From positions 1-64,000 of the forward strand of contig JADFAK010000145.1 in the NCBI GenBank assembly GCA_015665315.1: 64,000 nt of DNA. The letters run 5' to 3'. Source of the stretch: Flavobacteriales bacterium (GTDB lineage Bacteria; Bacteroidota; Bacteroidia; Flavobacteriales_D; Sanyastnellaceae). The notes beneath the pieces are model-generated. The model made no database searches, was not told the DNA's origin, and saw nothing but the letters and a program-made list of their open reading frames with translations. The position numbers and the translations under genes are program-made. Each line of letters begins with the position of its first letter. Positions within the stretch are counted from its first letter, which is position 1. Below, in pieces: positions 43,097-51,188 of the stretch.

Positions 43097-43759
43097 ATGA
43101 ACGAAATTCTCCATCTTCTTTCACGTGAAGTGCAAGCCGAATTGCGCCAGAAGCACGTGCTATGGGGACTTTTGCTCTATACCCTTTCTACCATCTTCGT
43201 GTGCTACCTGAGTTTTGAAGTCATCGAGGACCAAGCAGTTTGGAACGGACTTTTATGGATCATTATCCTCTTTGCGTCTTTTAATGCAATTGGTAGGAGT
43301 TTCGATCGCGAGCGAACTGGTTACAATCTATACCTATATACACTGGCCAATCCCAAGTCGGTCATCCTGTCGAAAATCATTTTCAATGCTTTGGTCCTTA
43401 TGTTCCTTTCCGGACTGGCACTCCTGCTCTACTTGTTGTTTCTAGGAACGGCCGCCATTGCCGATGCGCGCATGATGCAATTTGTGGGCGGACTACTTTT
43501 GGGGAGTATTGGTCTGAGCTCGGCGCTGACGATGATTTCAGGGATCGCGGCCAAATCGGGGAACAACATGGGAATGATGGCTTTGTTGGGCTTCCCGATC
43601 ATTATTCCTACGATGTTGATCTTGATGAGCTATACAGCAAATGCATTGGCGGGAAAGCCTATTGATGAAAATGCACAAAATTTGGTGTTAATGTTTGTCA
43701 TAGACGGGGCCGTAATCTCCTTGTCGTACATATTATTTCCCTACCTTTGGCGGGACTAA
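43097..43759 (+). CDS. ccmB: Heme exporter membrane subunit CcmB
   Basis: 220-residue membrane protein with six helices, the permease of the CcmAB ABC transporter that drives release of holo-CcmE in cytochrome c maturation. ILHLLSREVQAELRQKH at the N-terminus and FDRERTGYNLYLYTLANPK after helix 2 match CcmB. The frame extends 5' to 42941, but the ATG at 43097 gives the normal length. TATCTTCG, close to a -7 element, lies 4 nt before it. First gene of ccmBCDEF. The ATPase gene ccmA is not in the window. Confidence 0.93.
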   Translation: MNEILHLLSREVQAELRQKHVLWGLLLYTLSTIFVCYLSFEVIEDQAVWNGLLWIIILFASFNAIGRSFDRERTGYNLYLYTLANPKSVILSKIIFNALVLMFLSGLALLLYLLFLGTAAIADARMMQFVGGLLLGSIGLSSALTMISGIAAKSGNNMGMMALLGFPIIIPTMLILMSYTANALAGKPIDENAQNLVLMFVIDGAVISLSYILFPYLWRD

Positions 43760-43773
43760 TTTCGAGTCGAATT

Positions 43774-44802
43774 ATGGCAAAAAACTGGTGGAAAATACTG
43801 GGAATAGGGCTCCTAATCTACGCTTCTTCATTTACCTTCTTGGCACCTTTGGATCCAGGCATTTTAGGGGTAGAAAACGGACAAGTTGAACCCGGGAATG
43901 CCGAGGTACTGGTTATTGGGTACAATACTCACTTTGACACTGAGTCGGCGAGTATGCAGACTTTCATGCAAAGCGGCGATGTTCGAATTTGTGGAATGAT
44001 TGCAGAAATAGTCAGTCCGACCCGAGTAAAAATCGCATTCGATATTCCGCAAAATTTACCGCTTTCTCTAGCCGATGTGTACGTCAACAATGATCATGAC
44101 GGCACGGTCTATTTACCCAATGCGCTTTCGATCAGCAATCTCGACAAAAACGCACCTATTCCATCGAATTGCAACATCACGGTAAACACCAATTCTTTCG
44201 AGGGGTTTGGATTCCCATTCCTTCCGACAATTTTTGAGACGATCCGAAATCTGATTTTTCATGTCCCAATGTGGTTTACCATGTTCTTCATTATGATTGT
44301 GAGTTTCTCGCAGTCGATTGTCTATCTGAGCAAGGGAAAAATCATCAACGACATTCGTGCCGAGCAGGCTGTGCAAGTCGGACTGGTCTTTTGTGTCCTT
44401 GGCTTGGTTACGGGTTCTATCTGGGCTCGATTTACCTGGGGAGCTTGGTGGCTCAACGATCCGCAATTGAACGGGGCGATGGCTACATTCTTGATTTACG
44501 CAGCCTACATGATCTTGCGCAAGTCCATTCCTGAAGAGAATAAGCGCGGACGGATAGCTGCCGTCTACAATATTTTTGCGTTCGTGATGCTGGTGGTTCT
44601 ATTGATGATTCTGCCAAAATTCACTGAATCGCTACATCCCGGTAAAGGTGGAACGCCTGCCTTCAGTTCGTATGACCTCGACAGTTCGTTGCGAGCTGTA
44701 TTTTATCCCGCTGTGATTGGATGGATCATTGTGGGTTACTGGATGTATAAAATCAGACTTCGTTACGTTCAACTTTTAAGAAAGGTAGATTATGATGAAT
44801 AA
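43774..44802 (+). CDS. ccmC: Heme handling protein CcmC with a large first periplasmic loop
   Basis: 342 residues from ATG 43774; six helices. The heme-handling parts are present: tryptophan-rich TWGAWWLNDPQLNGAM, His in HVPMWF and His in LHPGKGGTPAF. E. coli CcmC is about 245 residues; here about 110 extra residues sit between helix 1 and helix 2 (about 30-140), on the periplasmic side. CcmC presents heme to CcmE. The last codons overlap ccmD by 11 nt. Confidence 0.9.
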   Translation: MAKNWWKILGIGLLIYASSFTFLAPLDPGILGVENGQVEPGNAEVLVIGYNTHFDTESASMQTFMQSGDVRICGMIAEIVSPTRVKIAFDIPQNLPLSLADVYVNNDHDGTVYLPNALSISNLDKNAPIPSNCNITVNTNSFEGFGFPFLPTIFETIRNLIFHVPMWFTMFFIMIVSFSQSIVYLSKGKIINDIRAEQAVQVGLVFCVLGLVTGSIWARFTWGAWWLNDPQLNGAMATFLIYAAYMILRKSIPEENKRGRIAAVYNIFAFVMLVVLLMILPKFTESLHPGKGGTPAFSSYDLDSSLRAVFYPAVIGWIIVGYWMYKIRLRYVQLLRKVDYDE

Positions 44803-45001
44803 AATCTCACTAGTAGCCATGTTCATGATGCTGGCAATTTCAGGATTTGCTCAATCGAGCAGTCTGGAAGGCACCTTTTACCAATCTGGTAAATTCTACG
44901 TGGTTGTATTCGTGGTTGCCGTAATTTTACTGGGGATTTTCGGATACCTCTTTTCAATGGACCGAAAGATTAAAAAACTTGAAGATCGACTCAAAGACTA
45001 A
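44792..45001 (+). CDS. ccmD: CcmD-family small membrane protein
   Basis: 69 residues: a signal-like N-terminus (MNKISLVAMFMMLAISGFA), a second hydrophobic segment (YVVVFVVAVILLGIFGYLF) and a charged tail with DRKIKKLEDR, as in CcmD proteins that stabilise the CcmC-CcmE complex. Position between ccmC and ccmE supports the call. Confidence 0.8.
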   Translation: MMNKISLVAMFMMLAISGFAQSSSLEGTFYQSGKFYVVVFVVAVILLGIFGYLFSMDRKIKKLEDRLKD

Positions 45002-45006
45002 GACAA

Positions 45007-45426
45007 ATGAAGACTTCACAAATCATTCTCGTAATTGTAATTGCCGTGGTGGCTGGGATTATTTTGTCTACATACATGGACACTAGCTCAAGCGTCGCCT
45101 TTTCAGAGGCCTTTGCAAATCCAGGAAAGGAATACAAAGTAAGTGGTACTCTCGACAAAAGCCGCGAGGTAATCTACAACCCGCAAATAGACGCGAGTTT
45201 ATGCACATTCTACGTTATCGACTCAGAAGGCACTTCCAAAAAAGTGTACTACCGGAAGTCGGCCGATCCAAAACCAATGGGCCTCGAGCAATCGGAATCC
45301 ATTGACATGCACGGAAAGGTTGTCGATGGAGAGTTTCATGCAAGTACCGTACTGATGAAGTGCCCTTCTAAGTACAACGAAAACAAACATTTCATCGAGG
45401 AAACCGCTTCGAACGGATCGAATTAA
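45007..45426 (+). CDS. ccmE: Heme chaperone CcmE, cysteine (CxxxY) type
   Basis: 139 residues with one N-terminal helix (5-22) and an OB-fold domain: GTLDKSREVIYNPQ, CTFYVID, and GKVVDGEFHASTVLMKC. In the usual CcmE the heme is bound covalently by His in HxxxY; here the motif is CPSKY, with C119 and Y123, so the heme ligand is a cysteine. Such CxxxY CcmE proteins are known from the Ccm variant (System I*) of deltaproteobacteria and archaea, which lacks CcmH. The cluster here also shows no ccmG, ccmH or ccmI. Confidence 0.9.
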   Translation: MKTSQIILVIVIAVVAGIILSTYMDTSSSVAFSEAFANPGKEYKVSGTLDKSREVIYNPQIDASLCTFYVIDSEGTSKKVYYRKSADPKPMGLEQSESIDMHGKVVDGEFHASTVLMKCPSKYNENKHFIEETASNGSN

Positions 45427-45430
45427 CCAC

Positions 45431-48226
45431 ATGGAAGAAATCATCTACCAAGGAGAACACCTTTTGCCGGGCCAACTTGGAACCTTTTTTATCATTGTCT
45501 CTTTTCTGGGATCGTTGTTGGCTGCAGCCGGCTACTTTTTCAATGCTCAGCGCGGTGATCGCAGTTTTCTCAACCTAGGGCGCTGGAGTTTTCGCATCCA
45601 TAGTTTCGCCCTCTTGGGGATCATGGCTTGCCTCCTCTACATTCTTTTCAATCACCTTTACGAATACGAATACGCGTGGAAACACCTCGATAATGCCATG
45701 CCCATTCGCTATATTTTTAGCTGTTTTTGGGACGGACAAGAGGGAAGTTTCATCCTTTGGATTTTCTGGCATATTGTTCTTGGGAATATTTTAATTCGCC
45801 ATGCCGGCAAATGGGAAGCACCAGTCATGACAGTGATTGCACTCGTGCAAGTTTTCTTGTCGTCTATGCTTATCGGTGTCTATTTCGGCGATTTCCAATT
45901 TGGTCAGAATCCGTTTATCCTCATGCGGGATGTAGGTTCCAATATCGGTTTACCGTGGACCATGAACCCCGACTACCTCACGGCCTACAAGCAATTTCAG
46001 GACGGAACAGGTCTCAATCCATTGTTGCAAAACTACTGGATGACCATCCACCCGCCTACGCTGTTCTTGGGCTTTGCTTCGGTTGTTGTGCCTTTTGCCT
46101 ACGCGATTGCAGGCATGTGGAAACGTGATCTTACTGGCTGGATGCGCCCTGCCATTCCATGGACTTTCTTCTCGGTTTCCATTCTTGGTACTGGAATCCT
46201 CATGGGAGGAGCTTGGGCCTATGAAGCACTTGGATTTGGAGGATTTTGGGCATGGGATCCCGTAGAGAACGCCAGTCTGGTTCCGTGGATTCTGTTGATC
46301 GCTGCTGCTCACTTGATGGTGATTAACAAGCGTAAGCAGACATCACTTTTCTCAACATTTATTCTGACTACGGGTTCGTTTATTTTTATCCTCTACTCTA
46401 CATTCTTGACGAGAAGTGGTGTTTTGGGTGATACTTCGGTACACAGCTTCGTGGAGAGTGGTATCGTTCCACAGCTTTTGATGTATCTCCTATTCTTTGT
46501 GGCTTTGACAGTTGCCTTACTGAACAAATCCACCAAGACAAGGAAGATCTTTTGGGTTTTCGCCGCGTTTGCATTTGCCGGAGGCTTATTCTTTGACGCA
46601 ACGATATCCATAAGCTTGTTCATGATTGCTGCTCTGGCATTTACAGTTCGGGCATTCCGCAAAGACTTTCCTAAAACGGAGAAAGAAGAGCAGTTGTGGT
46701 CGCGCGAATTTTGGGTGTTTATTGGTGCCTTGGTACTCGTATTTTCGGCCTTGCAGATTATCGTGCAGACCTCACTTCCGGTAACCAACGAGTTTCTCGC
46801 CGACTTCTCAGGCGTATTTACTTCGCTCTATGAATCTACTGGCTGGGAATGGCTCAATACGCTGTCAAAGCACGACTACCACCCACCTTCTGAAGTCGCT
46901 CCCACCTACCACAAGTGGCAAATTCCTTTCTCGATTGTGATAATGTTGCTGGTTGCGGTCGGACAATACTTCAAATACTCGAAGACCGACATGAAGCAAT
47001 TCGGCAAGAAAATGCTGGTTTCATTTGCTGCGAGTATCGCTTTGACATTCATTCTCATTTACGGCTTTGACTTCTCGTATTTCAACGGGCAAGTTTACGT
47101 TTTGATCTTCGCATCCATATTTGCGCTTGTCGCTAACCTGAATTACATAATAAGTGTACTCAAAGGTAAAATGGATACGGCCGGCGCTAGTGTTGCTCAC
47201 GTTGGTTTCGCGATGATCTTGATTGGGGTTGTGATGAGTACGAGTCAGCAGCACACGATTTCCGAGAATCACCTAGGCGACTTGCGCCAAATGAGTGAGG
47301 AATTTGACAACCGAAGTGATATGGCGATGTATGAGGGTGATACCTTATTAATGGGGCCGTATTTTGTGAGCTATCGGGGCAAAGAACGCAGCGAAAACGG
47401 AGTGAACTTATGGTGCAATGTCGAGTACTTTGACAAAACCGAAAAGACGTATCACGCCGAGGATCTCGTGTGGATTAAGGGCGGCATGTTCATGTGCATG
47501 GAAGATCATGTGGCCTCCGAAAGTTTCCTTGAAGATTTTGATCTCTGGTCGGCAGTACCATTGCCAAATCCACGTCAAACGCGCGAGGCAAAGACTTGGG
47601 TAAATGGGAGTCCGGGCAAACACCTCTTTACGCTCAATCCGGGTCTGATCATGAACGAGACCAAAGGAAACAGCCGCGAGCCTAGTATCAAACACTACCT
47701 CGATCATGACGTTTATACCTATTTAAAGTATATCACAACTGAGGAAGAAATTCCAGATGAGGATGGCTGGCTTCCGGGCCGACAGCACGTCGTGAAGGTT
47801 GGAGATCGCGTATTGGTTTCGAATACGATGGTTAGCGTCGACAGTCTGCTCGGAGTAAAAGACCACGCCAAGTACAAGTTGATGGATAAAGACCATGCAG
47901 CGAAAATCGTACTCACTGTTTCGGATAAAGGCATCACTTCAGTTGTGGAGCCGCTATTCATTATGCGTGATTCACTGGTGATTCCTGACGTTGTGCAGTC
48001 GGACCAGCTAGGCCTGCGATTTAGCTTGGCCAAGATTGATCCACACACATCGGAATGTACTTTGACTATTTGGGAGCGCCAGGATAGGAAGAAAGATTTT
48101 ATCGTGATGCATGCTATTATCTTCCCACAGATCAACATATTGTGGTTGGGATGTTTGGTGATGGTTATTGGCACGATCATGGCTATTCGTCATCGACGCA
48201 GACTCAACAAACGATCGAATGCCTAA
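45431..48226 (+). CDS. ccmF: Cytochrome c heme lyase CcmF
   Basis: 931 residues, about 280 more than E. coli CcmF. About 14-15 membrane helices carry the WWD-type motif GFGGFWAWDPVENASLVPW (about residue 260), HPPTLFLGF and the conserved His sites. A large periplasmic region follows the next-to-last helix (about 610-880), and a final helix with a basic tail ends the protein. It attaches heme to apocytochrome CxxCH. Ends 8 nt inside the DUF2520 gene. Confidence 0.92.
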   Translation: MEEIIYQGEHLLPGQLGTFFIIVSFLGSLLAAAGYFFNAQRGDRSFLNLGRWSFRIHSFALLGIMACLLYILFNHLYEYEYAWKHLDNAMPIRYIFSCFWDGQEGSFILWIFWHIVLGNILIRHAGKWEAPVMTVIALVQVFLSSMLIGVYFGDFQFGQNPFILMRDVGSNIGLPWTMNPDYLTAYKQFQDGTGLNPLLQNYWMTIHPPTLFLGFASVVVPFAYAIAGMWKRDLTGWMRPAIPWTFFSVSILGTGILMGGAWAYEALGFGGFWAWDPVENASLVPWILLIAAAHLMVINKRKQTSLFSTFILTTGSFIFILYSTFLTRSGVLGDTSVHSFVESGIVPQLLMYLLFFVALTVALLNKSTKTRKIFWVFAAFAFAGGLFFDATISISLFMIAALAFTVRAFRKDFPKTEKEEQLWSREFWVFIGALVLVFSALQIIVQTSLPVTNEFLADFSGVFTSLYESTGWEWLNTLSKHDYHPPSEVAPTYHKWQIPFSIVIMLLVAVGQYFKYSKTDMKQFGKKMLVSFAASIALTFILIYGFDFSYFNGQVYVLIFASIFALVANLNYIISVLKGKMDTAGASVAHVGFAMILIGVVMSTSQQHTISENHLGDLRQMSEEFDNRSDMAMYEGDTLLMGPYFVSYRGKERSENGVNLWCNVEYFDKTEKTYHAEDLVWIKGGMFMCMEDHVASESFLEDFDLWSAVPLPNPRQTREAKTWVNGSPGKHLFTLNPGLIMNETKGNSREPSIKHYLDHDVYTYLKYITTEEEIPDEDGWLPGRQHVVKVGDRVLVSNTMVSVDSLLGVKDHAKYKLMDKDHAAKIVLTVSDKGITSVVEPLFIMRDSLVIPDVVQSDQLGLRFSLAKIDPHTSECTLTIWERQDRKKDFIVMHAIIFPQINILWLGCLVMVIGTIMAIRHRRRLNKRSNA

Positions 48227-48980
48227 AATTTCGATCATAGGTTCGGGGAATGTGGCGACGCATTTGGCTAAAGCACTCAAATCGAAGGGAATCGAAATTG
48301 TCGAAATTTGGTCTCGGGATGGCAACAAAGCAGAGGTCCTTGCCCATCAAGCAGGTGCTGAACGAGCCGAGTTTATTCGCACCATGAAGTCGGTCGATTT
48401 AATGATTATCGCGATTGCCGATGATGCCATTTCGGCCGCAAGTCACTTTTTGGAAGAAGACCAATTAGCCGTTCACACAAGTGGATCGGTTTCTCTGGAG
48501 GCGTTGGGACCTGGCCGACGAGGTGTTTTTTATCCCTTGCAGACTTTTTCGAAAGACAAGGAAGTTGATTTCAGCCACGTGCCTATTTGTTTGGAAGCAC
48601 GCTTTAAAGATGACGAAGTAATTCTCAAAGAAGTGGCTGATATTCTCAGCGACGGAGCGCAAATGGTGAATTCCGATCAGCGAAAATACATTCATCTGGC
48701 GGCGGTTTTTGCGTGCAATTTTACGAATCAAATGTTCAGTATTGCCGAGGATATTTTGAAAGGCCAAGGTTTGAAGTTGGATTTACTTTTGCCCCTCATT
48801 GAAGAAACTACCGAGAAGATCAAGACTATTTCTCCGCGACAAGCGCAAACGGGTCCAGCGCGACGAGGGGACATGCATGTGCTGAATAGCCACTTGGACT
48901 TATTGAACGACAATCCGGATCTTCGTTCGCTATACGGCGATCTATCCGAACGAATTTTGAAGAACAATGACAACCTATAA
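48219..48980 (+). CDS. Rossmann-fold DUF2520 protein
   Basis: 253 residues from ATG 48219, which overlaps the ccmF stop by 8 nt. N-terminal dinucleotide-binding domain (KISIIGSGNVATHLAKAL) resembling F420-dependent NADP oxidoreductase/ProC folds, with VDLMIIAIADDAI and VHTSGSVSLEAL; the C-terminal helical DUF2520 domain has HLAAVFACNFTNQMF and QTGPARRGD. A putative NAD(P)-dependent enzyme of unknown substrate. Coupled to kdsC downstream. Confidence 0.85.
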   Translation: MPKISIIGSGNVATHLAKALKSKGIEIVEIWSRDGNKAEVLAHQAGAERAEFIRTMKSVDLMIIAIADDAISAASHFLEEDQLAVHTSGSVSLEALGPGRRGVFYPLQTFSKDKEVDFSHVPICLEARFKDDEVILKEVADILSDGAQMVNSDQRKYIHLAAVFACNFTNQMFSIAEDILKGQGLKLDLLLPLIEETTEKIKTISPRQAQTGPARRGDMHVLNSHLDLLNDNPDLRSLYGDLSERILKNNDNL

Positions 48981-49488
48981 GCAACGACTCAAAGACGTTA
49001 CCACCTTTTGTTTTGACTACGACGGCGTATTTACCGATGGAGTCATGATCCTTTTGTCCAATGGTGAAATCGCGCGAACAGCTCATGTGCGCGACGGTTA
49101 TGCCGTACAACTCGCAGCTAAAAAAGGATTCAATATATCGATCATCACGGGCGGTAATCAGGAATCTGTGCGCACTCGTTTCGAAGGACTGGGTGTGGGC
49201 GACGTATTTCTTGCAGCGAAGAACAAAGTTCAAGTTTACCATCAATACTTGGCCGACAAAGGCATCGACCCCAATCAAGTGGTCTACATGGGCGACGACA
49301 TCCCCGATTACCACGTATTGCAACTTGCAGGAATAGCCTGCTGTCCAGCCGATGCCGCAACTGAAATCAAGTCGGTATGCGATTATATTTCGCCAATAAA
49401 AGGTGGAAGTGGTTGTGTGCGCGACATTATCGAGCAGACTTTGAGAGCGCAGGGCAAGTGGTTGGATTCCGATAGTGTTGAGTGGTAA
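48967..49488 (+). CDS. kdsC: KDO-8-phosphate phosphatase (HAD, KdsC-like)
   Basis: Removes phosphate from KDO-8-P in synthesis of the lipopolysaccharide inner core. 173 residues, capless HAD type C0: FDYDGVFTDG (motif I), IITGGNQ (motif II), K in AAKNKVQ and MGDDIPDYHVL (motif IV). GGSGCVRDIIE near the C-terminus is the substrate-specifying tail of KdsC. Overlaps the DUF2520 gene by 14 nt. Confidence 0.9.
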   Translation: MTTYKQRLKDVTTFCFDYDGVFTDGVMILLSNGEIARTAHVRDGYAVQLAAKKGFNISIITGGNQESVRTRFEGLGVGDVFLAAKNKVQVYHQYLADKGIDPNQVVYMGDDIPDYHVLQLAGIACCPADAATEIKSVCDYISPIKGGSGCVRDIIEQTLRAQGKWLDSDSVEW

Positions 49489-49493
49489 AAAAA

Positions 49494-49511
49494 GCAGCTC
49501 CGAAGAGCCGC
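49494..49511 (-). terminator. Rho-independent terminator of marR-DOMON-NTF2
   Basis: Minus strand: 7-bp stem GCGGCTC / GAGCTGC (one G-U) with a TTCG tetraloop, then seven T. On the plus strand the stem has a mismatch and no T-run, so it serves the minus-strand operon. Confidence 0.8.
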
Positions 49512-49535
49512 CTTCTTCATGTTCTGATGTTTCTC

Positions 49536-49964
49536 TTAGGCCCTAATTGTTGGCGTATCGCTCACTATGAGCCACTGTCCGTCGCCATCTTGCACCAAGT
49601 TCAATAGCGTGACGAACGTCGCTTTATCGCCAGTCAAAGTCACTTTGGCCGAAGCTGTATTTCCATTCAGTACGATCTTTTCAACCTGTACTTTTCGTTG
49701 GTCGCCTCCAAATTCCTTTGAGCGGATCTTTTCGACATACACCTCCTTGGGCATAATACTCACCGTTTCAGAACCAAACAAGCGATTCATCACCACGCGA
49801 AAATTGTCGTCCAGACAAGCTGCTAGTTTGTCGGCATCATTTTGATCTCCAGCTTGCGCAAATGTCTGAATGAGTTGAGTGATTGCTTTCTCTTCCGATT
49901 GCTGGGCACTGCCCAACTGTGCGAATAGGACCGTGAACAGTCCGCAAATAAATAGTCGTTTCAT
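49536..49964 (-). CDS. Secreted NTF2/SnoaL-like protein
   Basis: 142 residues with a signal peptide (MKRLFICGLFTVLFAQLGSA). The rest is a cone-shaped NTF2-like fold: AITQLIQTFAQAGDQNDADKL then four to five strands ending DGQWLIVSDTP. No catalytic residues can be named. Third gene of the MarR-controlled operon, 10 nt after the DOMON gene; both are exported, so they may act together in the periplasm. Confidence 0.78.
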   Translation of the reverse strand: MKRLFICGLFTVLFAQLGSAQQSEEKAITQLIQTFAQAGDQNDADKLAACLDDNFRVVMNRLFGSETVSIMPKEVYVEKIRSKEFGGDQRKVQVEKIVLNGNTASAKVTLTGDKATFVTLLNLVQDGDGQWLIVSDTPTIRA

Positions 49965-49974
49965 ATTCTTGAAT

Positions 49975-50496
49975 TTATAGATTGATTTGAATAGCTGTGC
50001 GCATCATCGAGTGATGTTGAAAATCGTCGTCGCGACTGTAGGCCATAATGAGGAAATAGCTTTGACCGCGAAGAAGTGCTCGTTGATATTCTGTGGCCGT
50101 ACCAATTGGCAGCGAAAAAGAGATAGTCGTGGTTTGAGAGGATTCTTTTCCACCAACATGCGCAACGAGAATCTCCCCGCCCAGTTCAGCAATTGGCCTA
50201 TACATCCCTGGACTTGAGGTAAAATGTTCGACTACTTCTGGTCGACCATTGATCACTCGACCCATGATCAAATAAGCTCCTTGTATTGAATCATCATCGT
50301 CGAAACCTATCGTTACCCAACCTTCTGTTGGCGCCTGCAGTTCGAATTGAATACGTCCTCCCTCTTCCTTCCATTGAACGGTCATTCCCTTGTATTCCAC
50401 CTTTCCCAGTTCGACAAGCTGCGCCTGGGTATGGATTGAGAATCCGAGTCCTATGCTAAAGCATGCCGTCATGATGCAAGTAGCTAGTGCCTTCAT
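49975..50496 (-). CDS. Secreted DOMON-domain protein
   Basis: 173 residues from ATG 50496, with a signal peptide (MKALATCIMTACFSIGLGF). An ATG at 50526 is also in frame but overlaps an operator-like palindrome. The body is a DOMON beta-sandwich: VQWKEEGGRIQFELQAPTEG, GWVTIGFDDDDS, AYLIMGRVING and FQHHSMMR. DOMON domains bind heme or sugars and often act in extracytoplasmic electron transfer; the Met and His residues near the ends could be heme ligands (inference). Under MarR control by position. Confidence 0.82.
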   Translation of the reverse strand: MKALATCIMTACFSIGLGFSIHTQAQLVELGKVEYKGMTVQWKEEGGRIQFELQAPTEGWVTIGFDDDDSIQGAYLIMGRVINGRPEVVEHFTSSPGMYRPIAELGGEILVAHVGGKESSQTTTISFSLPIGTATEYQRALLRGQSYFLIMAYSRDDDFQHHSMMRTAIQINL

Positions 50497-50524
50497 GTTT
50501 GATAGTTTTAATTCAGTCATATTC

Positions 50525-50538
50525 ATTGATATATCAAT
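50525..50538. promoter_or_regulatory. MarR operator candidate 2 (ATTGATATATCAAT)
   Basis: A perfect 14-bp palindrome between marR and the DOMON gene. Its 12-bp core TTGATATATCAA is identical to the core of the palindrome in the marR promoter (51029-51042). Two identical sites next to a MarR gene indicate its operator. Confidence 0.65.
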
Positions 50539-50559
50539 TGATGATTTAAAAAAATAGAC

Positions 50560-51000
50560 CTAGGTCATATTCTCCTTAATGGTTTTAAGCATTCGGCTCA
50601 ATTCTTTGAGTTCTTCTTCATTCAAACCATCGGTACTCTTTTGACGCAGGGCATGAATCAGTTCCATGTTCTTATCGATGAAAGAGGTGCCTGTTTTAGT
50701 CAGACCAATATGATAAGACCGTTTATTCTCCTCTACAGCTTCACGAAGAATTAGGCCCTTCTTCTCCAACAAATCCAAGGTCCGCGTAATGGAAGCTGGA
50801 TCGCGGTACGACTCATGGGCGAGTTCTCTTTGGGTGAGTGGCTGCTTTTCGTGGACAATTTTCAAGAGTACCCATTGCTCCACCGTCACTCCCAGCCCCA
50901 TTTTATCCATTTCCTTCTGTGAATACTGGCGAGTAGCCTTGACTGCTTGGTCAAGCTGAAACATAATTACTTCCTCAATTGCTTTTTGCGCCATTTCCAT
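50560..51000 (-). CDS. MarR-family transcriptional regulator
   Basis: 146 residues, winged helix-turn-helix. VTVEQWVLLKIVHEKQ, LTQRELAHESYRDPASITRTLDLLEKKGLI (recognition helix) and a beta wing with ENKRSYHIGLT are typical. N- and C-terminal helices form the dimer interface. MarR proteins repress their own operon until a phenolic ligand or oxidant binds. The 14-bp palindrome at 51029-51042 covers its -33 region and a second copy precedes the DOMON gene. Ligand not known. Confidence 0.92.
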   Translation of the reverse strand: MEMAQKAIEEVIMFQLDQAVKATRQYSQKEMDKMGLGVTVEQWVLLKIVHEKQPLTQRELAHESYRDPASITRTLDLLEKKGLILREAVEENKRSYHIGLTKTGTSFIDKNMELIHALRQKSTDGLNEEELKELSRMLKTIKENMT

Positions 51001-51012
51001 GAATTAGAGATG

Positions 51013-51042
51013 CAAAGATAAAACAATAGTTGATATATCAAC
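51013..51042 (-). promoter_or_regulatory. marR promoter with overlapping operator (GTTGATATATCAAC)
   Basis: Minus-strand -7 element TATCTTTG at 51013-51020; 18 nt upstream GTTG (51039-51042) serves as -33. The perfect palindrome GTTGATATATCAAC at 51029-51042 covers the -33 element and part of the spacer, so bound protein would block RNA polymerase. Leader to the marR ATG about 7 nt. Confidence 0.7.
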
Positions 51043-51163
51043 ATTAATATCTTCAGCTCTTGACTTACAGGGGGATAGCCCGCCGCCAAACCCCAATATT
51101 CACAAGAAAATCTAAGTTTGAAACCATTCATCAAATTGCCTATTATTCTCTCAACAATAACCC

Positions 51164-51171
51164 TATCTTTG
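51164..51171 (+). promoter_or_regulatory. -7 element of yidC
   Basis: TATCTTTG on the plus strand, 17 nt before the yidC ATG at 51189. A TTG (in AAATTG) lies 25 nt upstream, slightly beyond the normal spacing. Confidence 0.5.
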
Positions 51172-51188
51172 CCCCCCAATTTGATCAA

